Below are positions 40,352 through 53,469 of a DNA stretch of 64,000 bases, piece after piece; position 1 is the first letter of the stretch; every line of letters begins with the position of its first letter. Source of the stretch: Parapristionchus giblindavisi (lineage: Eukaryota > Nematoda > Chromadorea > Rhabditida > Diplogasteridae); the NCBI GenBank assembly GCA_943737045.1, contig CALSFV010000208.1, forward strand, positions 62,001-126,000, read 5' to 3'. A program made the translations under genes and the position numbers. The notes under the pieces are model-generated. The model was given only the letters and a program-made list of their open reading frames with translations, was not told the origin of the DNA and made no database searches.

Positions 40352-42287
40352 ATGAAATACAATCTATTGATTGTATTCCTTCTTCTTCCTTTATCTAACA
40401 CTTCTTTTCCACACAAATACACGGCCAAGATTGTAAAGTTCATCAACTTCTCAACTAATCCAACGGAGTGAGTTACATAACTTTATACGTTCGTTATTAG
40501 TTTCATTGTAATGTAGACTCATAGGGAACAATCATCTTCCTCCGATCAAAAGGACTTCTACATGCCTTGTATTTTTGTGTAGGGATCCTATTCCGGCCGC
40601 TATCCATTTTGTGAGTCATTTCATAACTCGTGGTTAGCATTAGGTTGAACCGTATTTAGATCGGACTTTCACATTGGTTTATGAGTATAAAACTTAAATA
40701 GTAACTGTTGTGACAATTAATTGTAAGTGTGTATTTTTTTCTTATGAGCTGAAAAACCTGAATTCAGGTATCATCCGAAGTAAAGGAGTGTAGAAATGCG
40801 CCTGGAACACTCATCGGTACGTGCCCGAATACAAGGATGATCACTCTTGATCTGGAACAGTACCATGCTGGTGAATACTATATAACGTGTGAGTTTTAAA
40901 TCACATACATATGACACGGTTTTAGAAAGAGAATCGTCAAGGGGGGGTACTAGAATTTCAGATTTAAAAAAATCCAGTGGCCTTTTTGGTGAAATAATGG
41001 AGTACTATCAATTTTTTGAAACCTAACTGCCAGGCGAACAAGCGATAATTCTTATAGGAAAAGTATAATTTTTGGATTCGATTTTCGGGATCAGTATCGA
41101 AGGTTGTCCTAAACCAGTGCTGAGCCACTGAAAATTTAAAAAAATCTGAGATTCTAGAACAGTACCACCCCTGGTTGGATTTGGTCGATTGTCTCACGTC
41201 ATATCGTGGAAAATGAATTACTGTGTTTGTAACGATATTAGCTGTGATTGAAGTAAGGATAATAATCCAGAACAAATAAGTTATGGTATAGCTTAAAATT
41301 GTATACGCACACTTATTCTACAAAACGGAAAGCAACCTGAACAGCGTGTGTCCAGTGCATTGTATACATTATTGAGAGGACAGCATGAAGAGAATAACAA
41401 TATTTGTTGATTAATAGCTTTCTCAACTAGTACTGACGACGGAACTGATGAGTCATCTGGAGGATTCTGTGCGGAAGGATTGAAGTTGAGTATTACCCTC
41501 ATTGATGGAGAAGACTCAACTGCTGCTACTATTTATCATGACCGACCATTTACATTAGTGAGTATATATGCTTATAAGCAATATAGCACCGTGAATACCA
41601 ATAAACAGTTATATTAAACTAATTTTAAACATAAATCTTTATTTGTAGTTACGTGAGTACACCTATCGCTATAGCACATTTTAAATGACTCTGTAATCGT
41701 TTGGCAGAAATGAATTGCAGGAGGAAACCGAAGAGATGAAAAAGATAAAAGCCGATCTACAATTGGATAAAGTAAATGAGATAGCAAGACATTATGCGTC
41801 TGAGCATAATAAGAGCGGTCGGTAAATTAATATTTATTATTGAAAAGGGAAATCCGCAAATTATTCTTTAATGCGTGAGCACAAAAAATATACATTTCAA
41901 TCGTATTTCACATGAAACATCTTTGTGGTGTATGATAAGTGAATATTAATTGGTGAATAATATTCTGTTCGATGAAATATTATTGCAAGAAAATCCATTT
42001 CAGATCCAGCACTCTTCAACGAGCCTGACCCGAGTCGTATTTATATTAATACCGATGATCAAAGTCGATATTTTAGTCTTCTATTTTTTCTATCGACCCT
42101 AACTGTATCCGTAGTCGTGCTGGTACTACTCTACAAGACGAGGGAGAAAATCTCGAAATATTTCATTGGAACATCATCCAGTTCTGATATTCAACAATCA
42201 ATCGATTGGTTGCAACAGACCGATCATGCTCGCGACTCAATTGATGTTATAGAACTGATTGAAAATAATCACGACGTGGGTAAATAG
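40352..42287 (+). CDS. Single-pass membrane protein, tandem copy 2 (unknown family)
   Basis: Six exons with the same phases as copy 1: 40352-40467, 40583-40610, 40768-40888, 41418-41557, 41721-41817, 42004-42287; about 261 residues. Signal peptide MKYNLLIVFLLLPLSNTS. Matching blocks with copy 1: DPIPAAIHF (DRIPAAIHL), GTLIGTCP (GTYIGTCP), AGEYYIT (VGTYVFT), STDDGTDESSGGFCAEGLK (KTDDGTDESEGGLCSDGLK). Exon 5 is 97 bp in both. Differences: exon 2 is only 28 bp, so about 23 residues including one Cys are missing, and the cytoplasmic tail is longer and unrelated (ends IELIENNHDVGK). Membrane helix FSLLFFLSTLTVSVVVLVLL. The donor after exon 5 (GTCGGT) is weak; an alternative 5 bases on would shift the frame to an early stop. 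Confidence 0.75.
40941..41173. repeat. Degenerate inverted repeat (probable old MITE)
   Basis: Left GGGGGGTACTAGAATTTCAG pairs with right CTGAGATTCTAGAACAGTACCACCCCTG, and the match continues through TTTAAAAAAAT and CCAGTGGC/GCCACTG. No clear target duplication. Lies in intron 3 of copy 2, which is longer than the corresponding intron of copy 1. Confidence 0.6.
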
Positions 42288-43753
42288 GCTAAAATACATA
42301 GTGCGAAGAAATATTACAGTTTTTTATCCACGTATTTATTTTTTACCTTAACATTTCATGATTTCACGAGTTTAGTGCTGTTTCGATTATTGGTTTTAGC
42401 AATAGTGCAATAGCAATAGCAATAGCAATAGCAATATCTATGGCTAGAAAATTACAATATTAGTAATTAAACTGGATTGAAATGAATCGAAATGATATTC
42501 TTCCTGTGTAATGTGCATATCTTTTATAACTACGCTTTTATTTCACGTAGGAATAGTTCTATCGTAGTAACAGAGCTTAAATTATTTAATACGTACCAGT
42601 TTAAATGAAGTCTTGTTTGAAGTAAGATTTATATTTTCGCCAACTGTCAAGCCATTGCTCCACTGTCTATTTGAATTTTATATCACGCTGAATAAACTAT
42701 TTTAAAGCTCTTTTGATTTTCACTATTGTTGATGCTATTCCTTCATCATATTTACCTTTTTTCCAATGTACTGCTTGAGAAATCTGTCATTTTTTATTTG
42801 GTTAACCATTCTGAATGTTAACACCTTCAATTATGATCCACTCAAATCTTAATTAATGTAATTGTTGGGCGAAGTACAGAAATCTTTAAACATTTCTTCA
42901 ACAAAAATTACTACAAAAACACATGGAAACATTGCACGAAATCTAAACGATTGAACGATTGAACGGACAAATTATTTTCTAATTCTAATTAATGACCAAA
43001 TACGACAGAACATAGTTGTACCCGTTGTTGTTGTGATAATCTCTAGTTGTTATTATGAATATGTACTATGATAGTAGGATATAGAGTTGATTTAGGTCAT
43101 ATTAAGATTCGTCATGGATGTCGCTGTTTTCCTGTCTCGTCTCATCTTTCGATACTTACGAAAGAATCCTTGTCGAGTCATTCCTGTTGGATTGGATGAT
43201 GCGATGGACATATTGTCCGAGGTAGTTGATTGCTCACCCTGTCATATCAGAATATTAATAATATGCTGCATGACAATAAAACGTTTAATTTAAATCAATT
43301 TCGGTATTGGGACAACATTCACAGGTTTAGTACTTTTCACTGAAGGTGTTGGGGAAATGAATTCAGTAAATTCAGTGTACCTGTGAGATCTTTCTAGGGT
43401 GAAGTGTAGAGGACTTTGACAGTTCGCGATTCAGGCCAGATTGAATTGCCTAAAAGGTAAATTCAAGGATAAACGAAGAAAGAAAGTCCAATCTGACCGG
43501 TCGAGCACATTCCTCATTACAAGAGTTGGCCTCCGAAAACGGAGACACTGACAAAAAATGTGGTATGTCTGTGTCTCCCCTGCCCGTATACTATCTCCTC
43601 TCGAACTACATCATTGGTCCCCTGTTTGATTGCAAACGACTTTTTCATTCATTGGTCCGTATTCCAATCCGATTGGAGTATAAAAGGATAGCTTCATGTA
43701 TCAGAAACAGACATCCGCTCTCAAGTCTTCTCTTCTCCTCCTCTTCTCATCCA
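42288..43753. other. Intergenic stretch upstream of the cuticlin gene
   Basis: No exon seen. A hexanucleotide (AGCAAT)n run lies at 42399-42436. C/T-rich sequence and a possible TATAAAAG (about 43679-43686) precede the cuticlin start. Confidence 0.45.
42399..42436. repeat. (AGCAAT)n microsatellite
   Basis: Six or so consecutive copies of AGCAAT/AATAGC just downstream of copy 2. Confidence 0.9.
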
Positions 43754-45748
43754 ATGGCTTATCTTCCTCTTCTATCTCTTTTCTGCCTTCTTCCTTTCGT
43801 TGCTTCCATTCCTGTGGACAATGAAGTCGTAGGGGAGCCTGAGATTGAGTGTGGACCAACTTCAATCACCATCAATACCAATGTTCGCGAAGCGTTCACT
43901 GGACATGTCTACGTCAAGGTCAATCACTAATTTCATTTAATTTTTCTACTCTTTCAACTCTCTTCTACTCTATTTCCTACCATTTTGTACTCTCCATCCC
44001 AATCAAACCATTCTTGCCATTTCAGGGACTGTACAATGATCCCAACTGCCGCAATGACATGACTGGAAACCAGATCGCGACCATCTCTCTTCCATTCGAC
44101 ACTTGTAATGTACAGAGAACCCGGTCATTGAACCCCAAAGGAATCTTCGTCTCTACTACAGTAGTCATCTCATTCCATCCTCAATTCGTTACCAAGGTTC
44201 GTTCTCAATTCCAATTCCTCTTATCCAGTTCATTAGTACATCCCTTACTATTCATTCGTTCACTGTGCTCCTATGCTCAGGTTGATCGAGCCTATCGTAT
44301 CCAATGCTTCTACATGGAGTCAGACAAGACCGTCTCCCAGGACATTGCTGTGAGCTTCCTTTCCATACTTTAGTAGCAATGTTTTCAAATCCTTTGTCCA
44401 CTAACCAGTGCGCAACACAAAGCACCATACAACACATATAAAGCTGTTTGTTCGTTTAGGTATCCGACCTCACCACTGCTTTCGCCACCGTTCAAGTGCC
44501 TATGCCCATCTGTAAGTACGAGATCCTTGAGGGAGGACCCGAAGGAGAACCAGTGAACTTCGCTCTCGTAGGAGAACAGGTACACTATCAGTACTTCCAT
44601 ATCTTCTTCATGAACACCTTCTATTCTATCATCATTGCAAGGTGTACCACAAGTGGACCTGCGAGTCTGAGACCACCGACACCTTCTGCATGGTCGTCCA
44701 CTCCTGCACCGTCGATGACGGAAACGGTGACACCATCCAGATCCTCGACGACAAGGGATGCGGTCTTGACAGGTTACCATTCCAAACAATATCATTCAAG
44801 CGACACTTTAATAGTTTCATTGACAATTTTAATTTTTAAAAAAACCTCAATCATCACGTTAATTATAACTTAGCTTGGCATTGATATTTACATATATTCA
44901 TAATTCATCCAGATTCGTCCTCAACAACCTCGAGTACCCCGCTGATCTAATCGCCGGTCAAGAAGCTCACGTCTACAAATACGCCGACAGAGAACAGCTC
45001 TTCTACCAGTGCCAGATCTCCATCACCATCAAGGTACAATGACCTATGAATCATCCCACTTTACTCATCCCCCCTCATAGGAACCCAATGGCGAGTGTCC
45101 TCGTCCCGAGTGTCCCGTTCCCGATGGATTCAACGCTGTCTCACTCAAAGAAGGAGGATCACCCGCTGCCGCTGCTGGAGAGGAAGCACCCGTTGAGCCT
45201 ACCACTGAAGTATACTTTATTCTCGATATCGTATTCTCAATTACGACATCTTTCTAATCATTCTGGGACTGCAGGCAGTCCGTCGTGCTCGTGGACGTCG
45301 TGTCTTCAAGAGGGAAGCCACTCCCAACGAGGCCGTTCTCGACGTTAGAGCCGAACTTTCTGCCCTTGAAGTTAGCGGAGACGTAAGTGTATTCATTCCT
45401 TCCTTCCTATTCTCGTTTTGTATTATACCTCACTTGTTTTGTGTACTTCCGGTAGGGAACATGTCACAGTGAATTAATCATTCAATCAACCCTCCTTATC
45501 ATTCACTCCTCTAATTCATCCCATCATTCCAGTCATCTCTTCGTGCCCTTCTCCATCTCAACGAGGACCCCTCTCATATCGTCATCGACAAGTTCACTGC
45601 CTCTTCTCCTTCTCTCACAGCTGATTACTGTGTCTCACCAATCTCATTCACTCTTCTTATCTCCGGTGCTTTCTTCTGTGCTCTCTTCATTCTCATCGTC
45701 TTGAGCTTTAACATGAAGCAGACTATTAAGGCCAAATCATTCAACTAG
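43754..45748 (+). CDS. cut-1-like: Cuticlin (zona pellucida domain cuticle protein, CUT-1 type)
   Basis: Nine exons, in phase: 43754-43918, 44026-44196, 44281-44349, 44460-44579, 44642-44772, 44913-45033, 45081-45209, 45275-45382, 45533-45748; about 409 residues. Signal peptide MAYLPLLSLFCLLPFVAS, then a full ZP domain starting IECGPTSITINTN and including CRNDMTGNQIATISLPFD, RTRSLNPKGIFVSTTVVISF, ITVHSCTVDDGNGDT-like VVHSCTVDDGNGDTI and LFYQCQISITIK, with the Cys pattern of CUT-1. After the ZP domain come an Ala/Glu linker, a basic furin-like site (RARGRR, VFKR), a further 60 residues, a membrane helix (TLLISGAFFCALFILIVLSF) and a short tail NMKQTIKAKSFN. Cuticlins are insoluble non-collagen components of the cuticle, often of alae in dauer or L1; cleavage at the furin site would release the polymerising ectodomain. 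GC-richer exons and strong codon bias suggest high expression. Confidence 0.96.
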
Positions 45749-45904
45749 GCCGCTAATCATTAGGGTTTGCTTTACTAATAATGTAGTTAACTAGTTCATG
45801 ATTGATGTGCATTACACCTGTTCCTTAACTTATTCTTGTTACGGTTACTTCGTCTAATCACTCATTTCGTCTTACTTGTTTCGTAATAATGGGAAGGATT
45901 GATT

Positions 45905-45910
45905 AATAAA
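45905..45910 (+). terminator. Cuticlin polyadenylation signal
   Basis: AATAAA about 157 bp after the stop codon, the only canonical signal before the convergent DOK7-like gene ends at 45977. Confidence 0.6.
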
Positions 45911-45976
45911 TTCGTTCGTCGTCTATCTACTGATTCGTGTGTACATTATCATACCTTCTTTATTGCTTGAGTGCCT

Positions 45977-48900
45977 TCAGTGTCCAGTACCATGTACGAG
46001 AAGTCGTCGTTCAGCTGGCAAGCACTGGTTGCTCGTGTTGAATGATAAAGATCACAGTAGTCCACAGTCTTCGGCACTCGATTTGGCGAACCTTCACGCA
46101 TACTTATTGCTACTATTCAGTTTCCTTTTCTTACCATGAGAACTTCCTGACGAATTTTGCTGTCTTTGCGTGTAGGTTCGCTTGGGAAGAGGAGGAGGAG
46201 TGGGCGCTTTGGTCGGCGTCCTATCTGACCTCACACTGTCATTGGAAGAAACGCGATTCTGAAATGGGATAGGATAAGAAGGAGCAAACGGAGCCTGACT
46301 TACAACTAGTGTTGATGTACTCTCTTGTCTTGGCAGACCAGGTGCCTCCGTAAGAGGTGGACTACATGAACCAGCTCGTTTTATCGACACTTGCGTTACC
46401 TTCAATAGATTCAATGAACAGGGTCAGACATAGAGGCACTTTATTCATATCTTAGAGACTTGGTTACTTTGGATTTGGTGTCAGATGAGAGCGAATCACT
46501 AGAGGATCGAGTGGATTCAGAGAGTGACGTCGAGTTCCGAGGAGAAGTGAAGAGAGAGAAGAATCCTCCACGACCATCACCCTTCTCCTTACGCTCTTTC
46601 TCTTTCTTCAAGGGTAACAGAACGGATGGAGGGTTTCTGGGAGAATTGGGGTTCTGACAGTACACTTGGTCGAGGTCCACTGTCAACTGAAAGGAGACAA
46701 ATATGACAATGACAATATCAATGACTATGACAGTAGCTGAAGAATAATGAATATAGGATACCTTCCTGGCCTCCTCAGTCTGTTTCTGTATCTCCTTCTT
46801 CTTGTACTCATGGAACTTGTGCATTATCGGATCTTTCACGGGGACTTCCTCCTCTTCATCTTCCTACAACATCTCAAATTAGTACTGATGAAATTAAACT
46901 GCACTCAAAATTTGGGGGTATACGGCGATATCAAATACCAATTGATACTTGGTCATTTCATCATAAATTCAACCTTAAGTGGATTTACGTGATAACTATG
47001 CGTTGACTTGTCGCGGCCATCGTACTTCTGAAAGTAGCCAGAGTAACTTCAAGAGACTGACGAATATTTACCGCGTATGATCCTTGAATCGTGCTATTGA
47101 GTCGCTGTGACAGACGAGGAACAGTTCGAGGATGAGGATGAAGGTGAATTTCCCCACTTGGACGAACTAATCCAGCGATCGGAGGTTTCTCCGCTCTCTG
47201 GAAATAGGGAAGCATAAAAATAACGTCAATGTGTTTAAAGTCACTTTATTTTGAAAGAGCTAAGATAAACACAAGTTGCCAGAATTACTACTTCGCCATT
47301 ATATCATGGCATCAATAAATTACAATTATAATAGTATGTTGTTGGGAATAAATACCAAAATCATACCAAATGAAGATGATGAAATGGGTCATCATCGTTC
47401 TTTGATACCGACGCATCTAATTGAGGTGGCGATTGATCATGAGAAGACATCTGATCCATCAAGGCACACCACTGAGCGTCTAGACTCTGAACAAGGATAC
47501 AGTATATTATCCAAGATCGAGATGAATGGTTCACCTGTTCGCTCCTTTGATGATTGTTTCCTAACGCGAGAGTGAGAGCTCCGGTACTCGAGGATTTCGC
47601 GAGATCCGACTGGTAACAGTTGATTGTAAATGACAGATAAGAAAGAAAAGAAGGAATGGAGAGACAGAGAGACAAGGAGGGGGGAGAGTAATGTGGAAGA
47701 AGTGATGCTAATCACTATTGAAAGGTCGATTTCATTAAACACATGATCCTTCCATTTCCGACTCCCTCCCACTCTTGTTACTTCTAATGCATTTTAATCT
47801 GTTCACAAAAAACAATCACATGTACAGTTGAGGTGTTCGATCAAGGATAAAGAGGAAACACTGGAACTAATGACTCTCCCATGTGATGGTAAATGATGCC
47901 GACAAAGGAGAGGTAAACTCTGATAGTTTTGTTAAGAGTTAATCATAATTTTAGATGAACAATCCGAAAGTGATATACTTTATCTTTCAAACTCTAATCA
48001 ATCGTCAAATTTAAGTGTCTCGTTTCGTGCATACGCACGTTGATAAATTGTAATATAATAATATGAATACGTCATAATATATTACACCACAATGACGGTT
48101 GAGTATATCACTTTACTGCGAGATTGCAAAGATACCTGAGAAACGACAGGTCGTGGTCTGAATGATGAAATGAATTTCTTGGCCTTCTTCCAATTCTCGT
48201 AGCGATCCATCAGATCTTCATTACCTCCGTCAGTAAACTCCATCATAGACCGTTGTTTACTGTAATGATTCTTTTGTATCGATTCATTTTATAATTAATT
48301 AATTAAATTAAAAAAAAAACAATAATAATTGCTAATTATGATTAAATATTTCGCAGTTGCATCGGTATCATTACAATGTTACAATTACAATTACTTTTTT
48401 AATAACAATTACTTATTTAATTACTTATTTATTATTATTATTATTTATTACTTATTTATTTAATTACAATGACTCTCTTAGACTAGAGTAAATGAATATC
48501 TTATAGAAATGGTTGGCCAACCTCAAATTTATTCGCCGTTTGAGAAATCCATGAGAGTTACTGCTAACAGAGTTGTCACTTCGTCTTCTTCCATGACCTC
48601 GATCAATCGATGTTGAATTGTCACTCGAAAGGGAAAGTTTCGATCGAGATATCAATCTACTACCGTTGTTGTTGTTTATCACTGAAATAGAAAATGATTA
48701 CTTTTTAAATTAATGTACGTGTGCACAATTATTATATGCCATGGATGATTCAAGACTTAACTTTTTTAAAGTTTAGAATATTAATTCAAATAATCAATTC
48801 GTCATGTGTAATAAGGATTGTGATCTTCCCTTAACGACCAAAATCATCTTTCATTCACTTCTCGCTAATCATTATTTCCTTTTTGAAAAGTTATCGATGA

Positions 48901-51900
48901 GATACTTTTACAATCCAATCTTTACGCAATAAATTACATTTAATTACCCACTTTTGCCATCTCTAGCTGCGTCAATGTTGATATAGTTTCGTTGATAACT
49001 CGACGCTGAAAATAAGAAACTATAAGTGCACAAAACTGGCAAAGGATAAAGCGATGAAGAGTACGTTGTGGGTGATGGTGTGCCGCCTCGGTAATAGTGA
49101 AACTATTCTCGTACTCGTCTCCCACATTCGAATTCGAACGGAAACTCGATTCACGACTCAGCGCTCCGTCGTTCATTACAACAAATCGAGGAATCTCTTG
49201 AAATGCTTTGTAGCTGGCCACTGAAAAAAAGGCGATGACATATAATAATAGATATATTATAGATGATTACGTTACTTCATTGCAAATATAGACATTATGT
49301 GGTATGGCGAAAGAATGAAATTGTTGAAAAACCATGAAAGAGACAGATCACTCACATGACATTGTCCTACACATCTTCGCAACAGCTGGTAATTCGGCTC
49401 CATAAAAATGTCTATAAAAATGGCAAAGAGATCTCGACGAAGAACCAAACTAGTGACATACCCAGAATGAGATTTGTCTTTATTAAGGATAACATGATGA
49501 TGCGATGACCCGTTCTTCTTCGCATTGTATACTGCATTAAAGCTCTCAGAGTGAGTTCGACTGGCTACTTTCTGGAAGTTTCGGGTGAAAATTCGGAGGT
49601 ATAGGCTTTAAAAATATCTTTTTTTTTCAGATCTAATGTTTCTGTGATAAAAACTATTTTAGAGTGAATGATATAAACATATTTCTTACTTTTTTCGCTT
49701 GTGTAGCTTCATGTTTCTGTTGTGGTATATACTCTCCAATCCATTCTCCTTCTCCTCCGCCTGTTCGATTCAAAAAGAGTTCCAGTCCGTTCTGTAAATG
49801 ATCATTGTCTATATATACACCTAATCAGTTCCGTTTTGTTAACATCGACAGCTTTTTGTCGTCTCTTCTTCTTCTATTCACTCGAAATAGAAATAGAGAG
49901 GGGTGAAACTCGTTGGGTCTCTCTCTTCATTCATCTCTTTTCTATAATCCTCTCTCATCTTTCTCAATCTCTTCTTCCACTGCTCTTCCTCATCCATATT
50001 TGTTCTATATTTTCTTTCTTCTTCATTTCTCAGTACTTTCCACTGCTTCCTTTCTTATCTCCCATTTTTTCCTCCTATTCACCCGTCTCTTCAGTGGCTC
50101 TTCCTCTCTCACTACTCCTCGAGATGGGTGATTTATGCATTTGTCTTCTCTCATTCAGTGATTACGACCGGCTGAGTAAGGGAAGTAACCCATTCACGCA
50201 TTCCATTCCACTCTGACATGAGAAGAGAGATAACTGGAGAAGGAACCATTGTCAGAGAAGAAGATATGATAGAGAGGTAGACAAGAGAAGTGGAGGCACG
50301 ATGCAAGGTCAAATATGATATGTGATTAATAGCGAAAGTGAAAACTTAAGAAGGATATGAGGAAGATGAAAGAGGATGTCACTTACCAGATGCATGGCTC
50401 TATCTAGCGTCCGATAAAATATATCGAGTCTTGCACACTTGAATGAGTAACAATTGGAGTGAGTCTCTGAGGGAGACGAAGCAAAGGAGAATTTCAATGG
50501 AGTTCGAGTAAATATTCGAATATCAGATAAGTCGACCGATAGAAGAACTTCTTGAGGACGGCCGTGAATTATAGACAAGTGTGAATTCTGGAAGTGTTGA
50601 TGATATTTCAAGGCAATGTATGGACAAACACGCATGTTGAATAGATAATGGGACTTACGTGTAGATGAACACGGACTTCTTTACATGAATGCGCGCGAGA
50701 ACCGACGGGGGCACTTAGAAGTTGAGTGAAGAAACATTGACCTGTAAAAAGTCTGTAGAAAACAATAAAAAGCCATCTTGTGTGTACTCTTAACTCGATT
50801 TATTGCATTTCAACGTCTACCACGAAGTACATTTTAGAGTAAATTGTTGGAACAAAAAGCTAATTTGTTGTTCATTGTATCTAATTCTCCGATTTTCTGT
50901 CGAATATTTACGTAGATGAAAATAGCTAACTAGGTCCACACGCGTTCTTGATCCAAGATTCCCACACAATGGCGTTCTTCAATTCAGAAAAGGCTAGAAT
51001 CAAAACGGTTTCTCGTGTGAGTATGGCCAAAGTGTGCGATTGACGATGCAGTTCAAAACCTTAACAAGACAAAATTACGAAATAAAGTAAAGATGAGAGA
51101 AATGACTCACAACTTTCTATTCCTATAAACGATTCGAGATTAACCGTGTATTTGTAGTGGGAGGAACGTCGTCGTGAGGCGTTCTTGTAGACAAGGAATA
51201 GAGGTGCGGATATATCTGACTGCTTCTTGCACACAAAGTACCGGCTAGACCACTACAATTAAGAATTACAAGGAATTGCTGGTTAATCATCGGAAAACTA
51301 GTGCGTACCAATGTTTTTGCGCTCTTAAAAGATTAATGTACAAGACAGTACAGAATGACTAATCCCGAACATCACTTACATGATGTCACAAACATAATTA
51401 TCAACGTCATATGTTAATTAGAGAATATCCTGGTTCAGTCTACCCTATTCGAGAGTGGATAAGGAAGAAAGAGGCATAGAGAGAGAGGTAATAGTGTTCA
51501 ATGAAAGAAGATATCTCAATGATCGCCTTCACTATTCCGCTCTCCCGTTTTCGCACATCTGTGCAACATAAGGTCCATCTCATCAGCTTTAGCACAAAAT
51601 ATGGCGAAAAAATGAGGTGGAAGGGACAGAGAGAGATAGAGAGAGAGTCAAGTTTAAAGTAGAAAAAGATTGAATTGGGAGAGATAAAAGTCTGAATCGG
51701 TACAGTTCCCAAGGATTAAACTTATGCCTCTAGTGTGCGGTACGAGTCCCATCCAGCACGATCCCAGCAATTTTTTTCGCAACAAATCACGTTTAATTCT
51801 ACATCACCTACATCACAGGGTAGAATACCCATTTGGTGATGCGGGCTCACGGGGGTATCCACAAAAAAATTTTGAGCCAAATCGAAAATTATTTATTAAT

Positions 51901-52005
51901 ATTATTGGTTAAATAAAGGGAGCCACTAACCGATTGACCGCGCAGAATTTTTCCGGTCGATTCAATGGATAAACCATTGCTGTTGAGGTCGACCACCTCT
52001 CGCAT
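45977..52005 (-). CDS. dok-7-like: DOK7-like adaptor: PH and PTB domains plus a long Ser-rich tail
   Basis: Twenty-one phase-consistent exons (reverse strand): 52005-51931, 51252-51111, 51059-50942, 50752-50659, 50587-50387, 49791-49690, 49571-49462, 49411-49356, 49220-49065, 49019-48948, 48681-48522, 48259-48136, 47609-47535, 47486-47367, 47197-47072, 47027-46974, 46863-46762, 46686-46468, 46399-46304, 46258-46135, 46014-45977; about 790 residues. PH domain at residues 15-115 (GKILRGQSWSSRYFVCKK, LFLVYKN, HTLAILTRETVLILAF, AIVWESWIKNA), closest to DOK7. PTB-like domain at about 116-220 (CKEVRVHLHNSHLSII, LLSVDLSDIRIFTR, CARLDIFYRTLDRAMHL). The rest is disordered, with basic/acidic helices (VKDPIMHKFHEYKKKEIQ) and an SH3-type site PTPPPLPKR. 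DOK7 activates the receptor kinase MuSK at vertebrate synapses; a neuromuscular or Ror/CAM-1-type partner here is inference. The last exon is weak. The first in-frame ATG after a GTAG acceptor was taken as start. Confidence 0.75.
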
Positions 52006-53469
52006 ATCACACACGGCACGTAGAGTCTCCGTATTTTGACGAGTTTGTGAGACGAACTACATCAACAGCCAGTTAGAGAAACAAACGAACGCATAGACGG
52101 AAACATACGAATGGAGAATTGATAGAGAGAGAGAGAGAGTGGGGACAGACCATAAAGGAGGTAAGAAAGAGAAAAGGAACAGTACATTACTCGATGGTAG
52201 ACTATCTGTACCTTATCGATAGTGGTCAAGGGAAGGAAAAGGGGGAAGCAAAGCGATTGGAGTGTGTTGCAAAGATAGAAGAGAAAGGAGGGAAAAGGAG
52301 GAAGAGGAGAAGGTAGGCGAGGAAAGAGAGAGGTAAGGGGAGGAGGAGGAGGAGTGAGGTAGAGGATCCTCGAAGAGGATGGAGTACCTGAACAGTCACT
52401 ATTACCATTGAGAGATTGTATAGGAGAAGAGTGAATAGAGATAGTGAAAGACAACCAGATCATTCCTAATCAATTGATAGAGATAGAGAGAGGGGACTCA
52501 TCCTCTATTCTCGCTCTGATTAACGATCACATTAATTATCTAACTAACGTTTCCCTTTCATGGCTCTTCTATTGACAAACACCTCGAACAAATGTTCAGA
52601 TCGCTTATTTTGCATTGTTTCGGTCATTCTTGGTGAAAATTTTGCGGTTGGGTAGGGAACATATCTCTTTGACTATGTGGCTTCATCTTGTTTTTTCAAA
52701 GTGTGTCATTATTTTCTTTTGTTCATTATTCCTCGTTTCATATTTCGTTTGAGTGACGCCTCCGTAACCCTATTTATGCCTTTACTCTTCTTCCATTCTG
52801 TCGTTCTTTTCTCGTCTCAAACCTTATTTGAGCCTTCGCTGGCTGTGCTTTCTGCATTGATTGTGTCGAAGATTGAAAGAAAGAAAGAAGAAGAAGAAGA
52901 AGAAATGGAAACATTGAATCTCTCTCGACTTCAATACCCTATACTTCTATATCTCGCTGATGCTTTAAAATACTTCATTGTGTGGTATGTAATGAAAATT
53001 TGATATTTGGAAACGTACAATAAAATTATTAAATACTGGAGCAAAGGGGCTGCAACGAAATACCAGCGAACATCGAAAATTAAGATAAGACTACATATAA
53101 TTGATTTTTATTGCAATTGAGAGTGGATCTACAAGGGTGCGTACGAAGAATGTGATTCTGTGTAAAACCTTGGTAAACTCTAGTTTATAGGCAAACAAAT
53201 CCAGATAGATTCAGATTCTTCTCATCCCTTCTAATATCCCTTTTCCTTCTATTCGTTTCTTCACTAGAACTCATATTTCTGCACATAAGTCCACGGGAAT
53301 AAAGAAATGGAAAGAGTGAAGGGATGGATAAAAAAGAGAAGATAGAAGCGAGGGGGAGGACCGCCTCCTACCCCCTTTCGTGCGAAGAATACTAGCAGAA
53401 GGAAAGAGAAGAGAAGAGATTCGAGTCCTCTTCTTTCCTCTTTTTTTGGTTCTATTCTTCTACAACAAA
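52006..53469. other. Divergent promoter region between the DOK7-like and AGTRAP-like genes
   Basis: Contains C/T- and G/A-rich tracts (52280-52350, 52450-52490), a short GAA repeat at about 52876-52903 and no exon I can support. The frame at 52463-52062 on the reverse strand could be an upstream exon of the DOK7-like gene but shows no domain. Confidence 0.4.

Noticed and set aside
44385..44795. 136-codon reverse-strand frame
   Set aside because: Antisense shadow of the cuticlin exons, which have GC-rich biased codons.
48940..49221. One uninterrupted exon in the DOK7-like gene
   Set aside because: A 45-nt intron (49064-49020) with GTACTC donor and TTATAG acceptor removes an out-of-character hydrophobic stretch and keeps phase; the model with the intron was preferred, but not strongly.
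49722..50216. 164-codon forward frame
   Set aside because: Antisense to DOK7-like exons and a C/T-rich intron; composition is low-complexity Ser/Leu/Phe.
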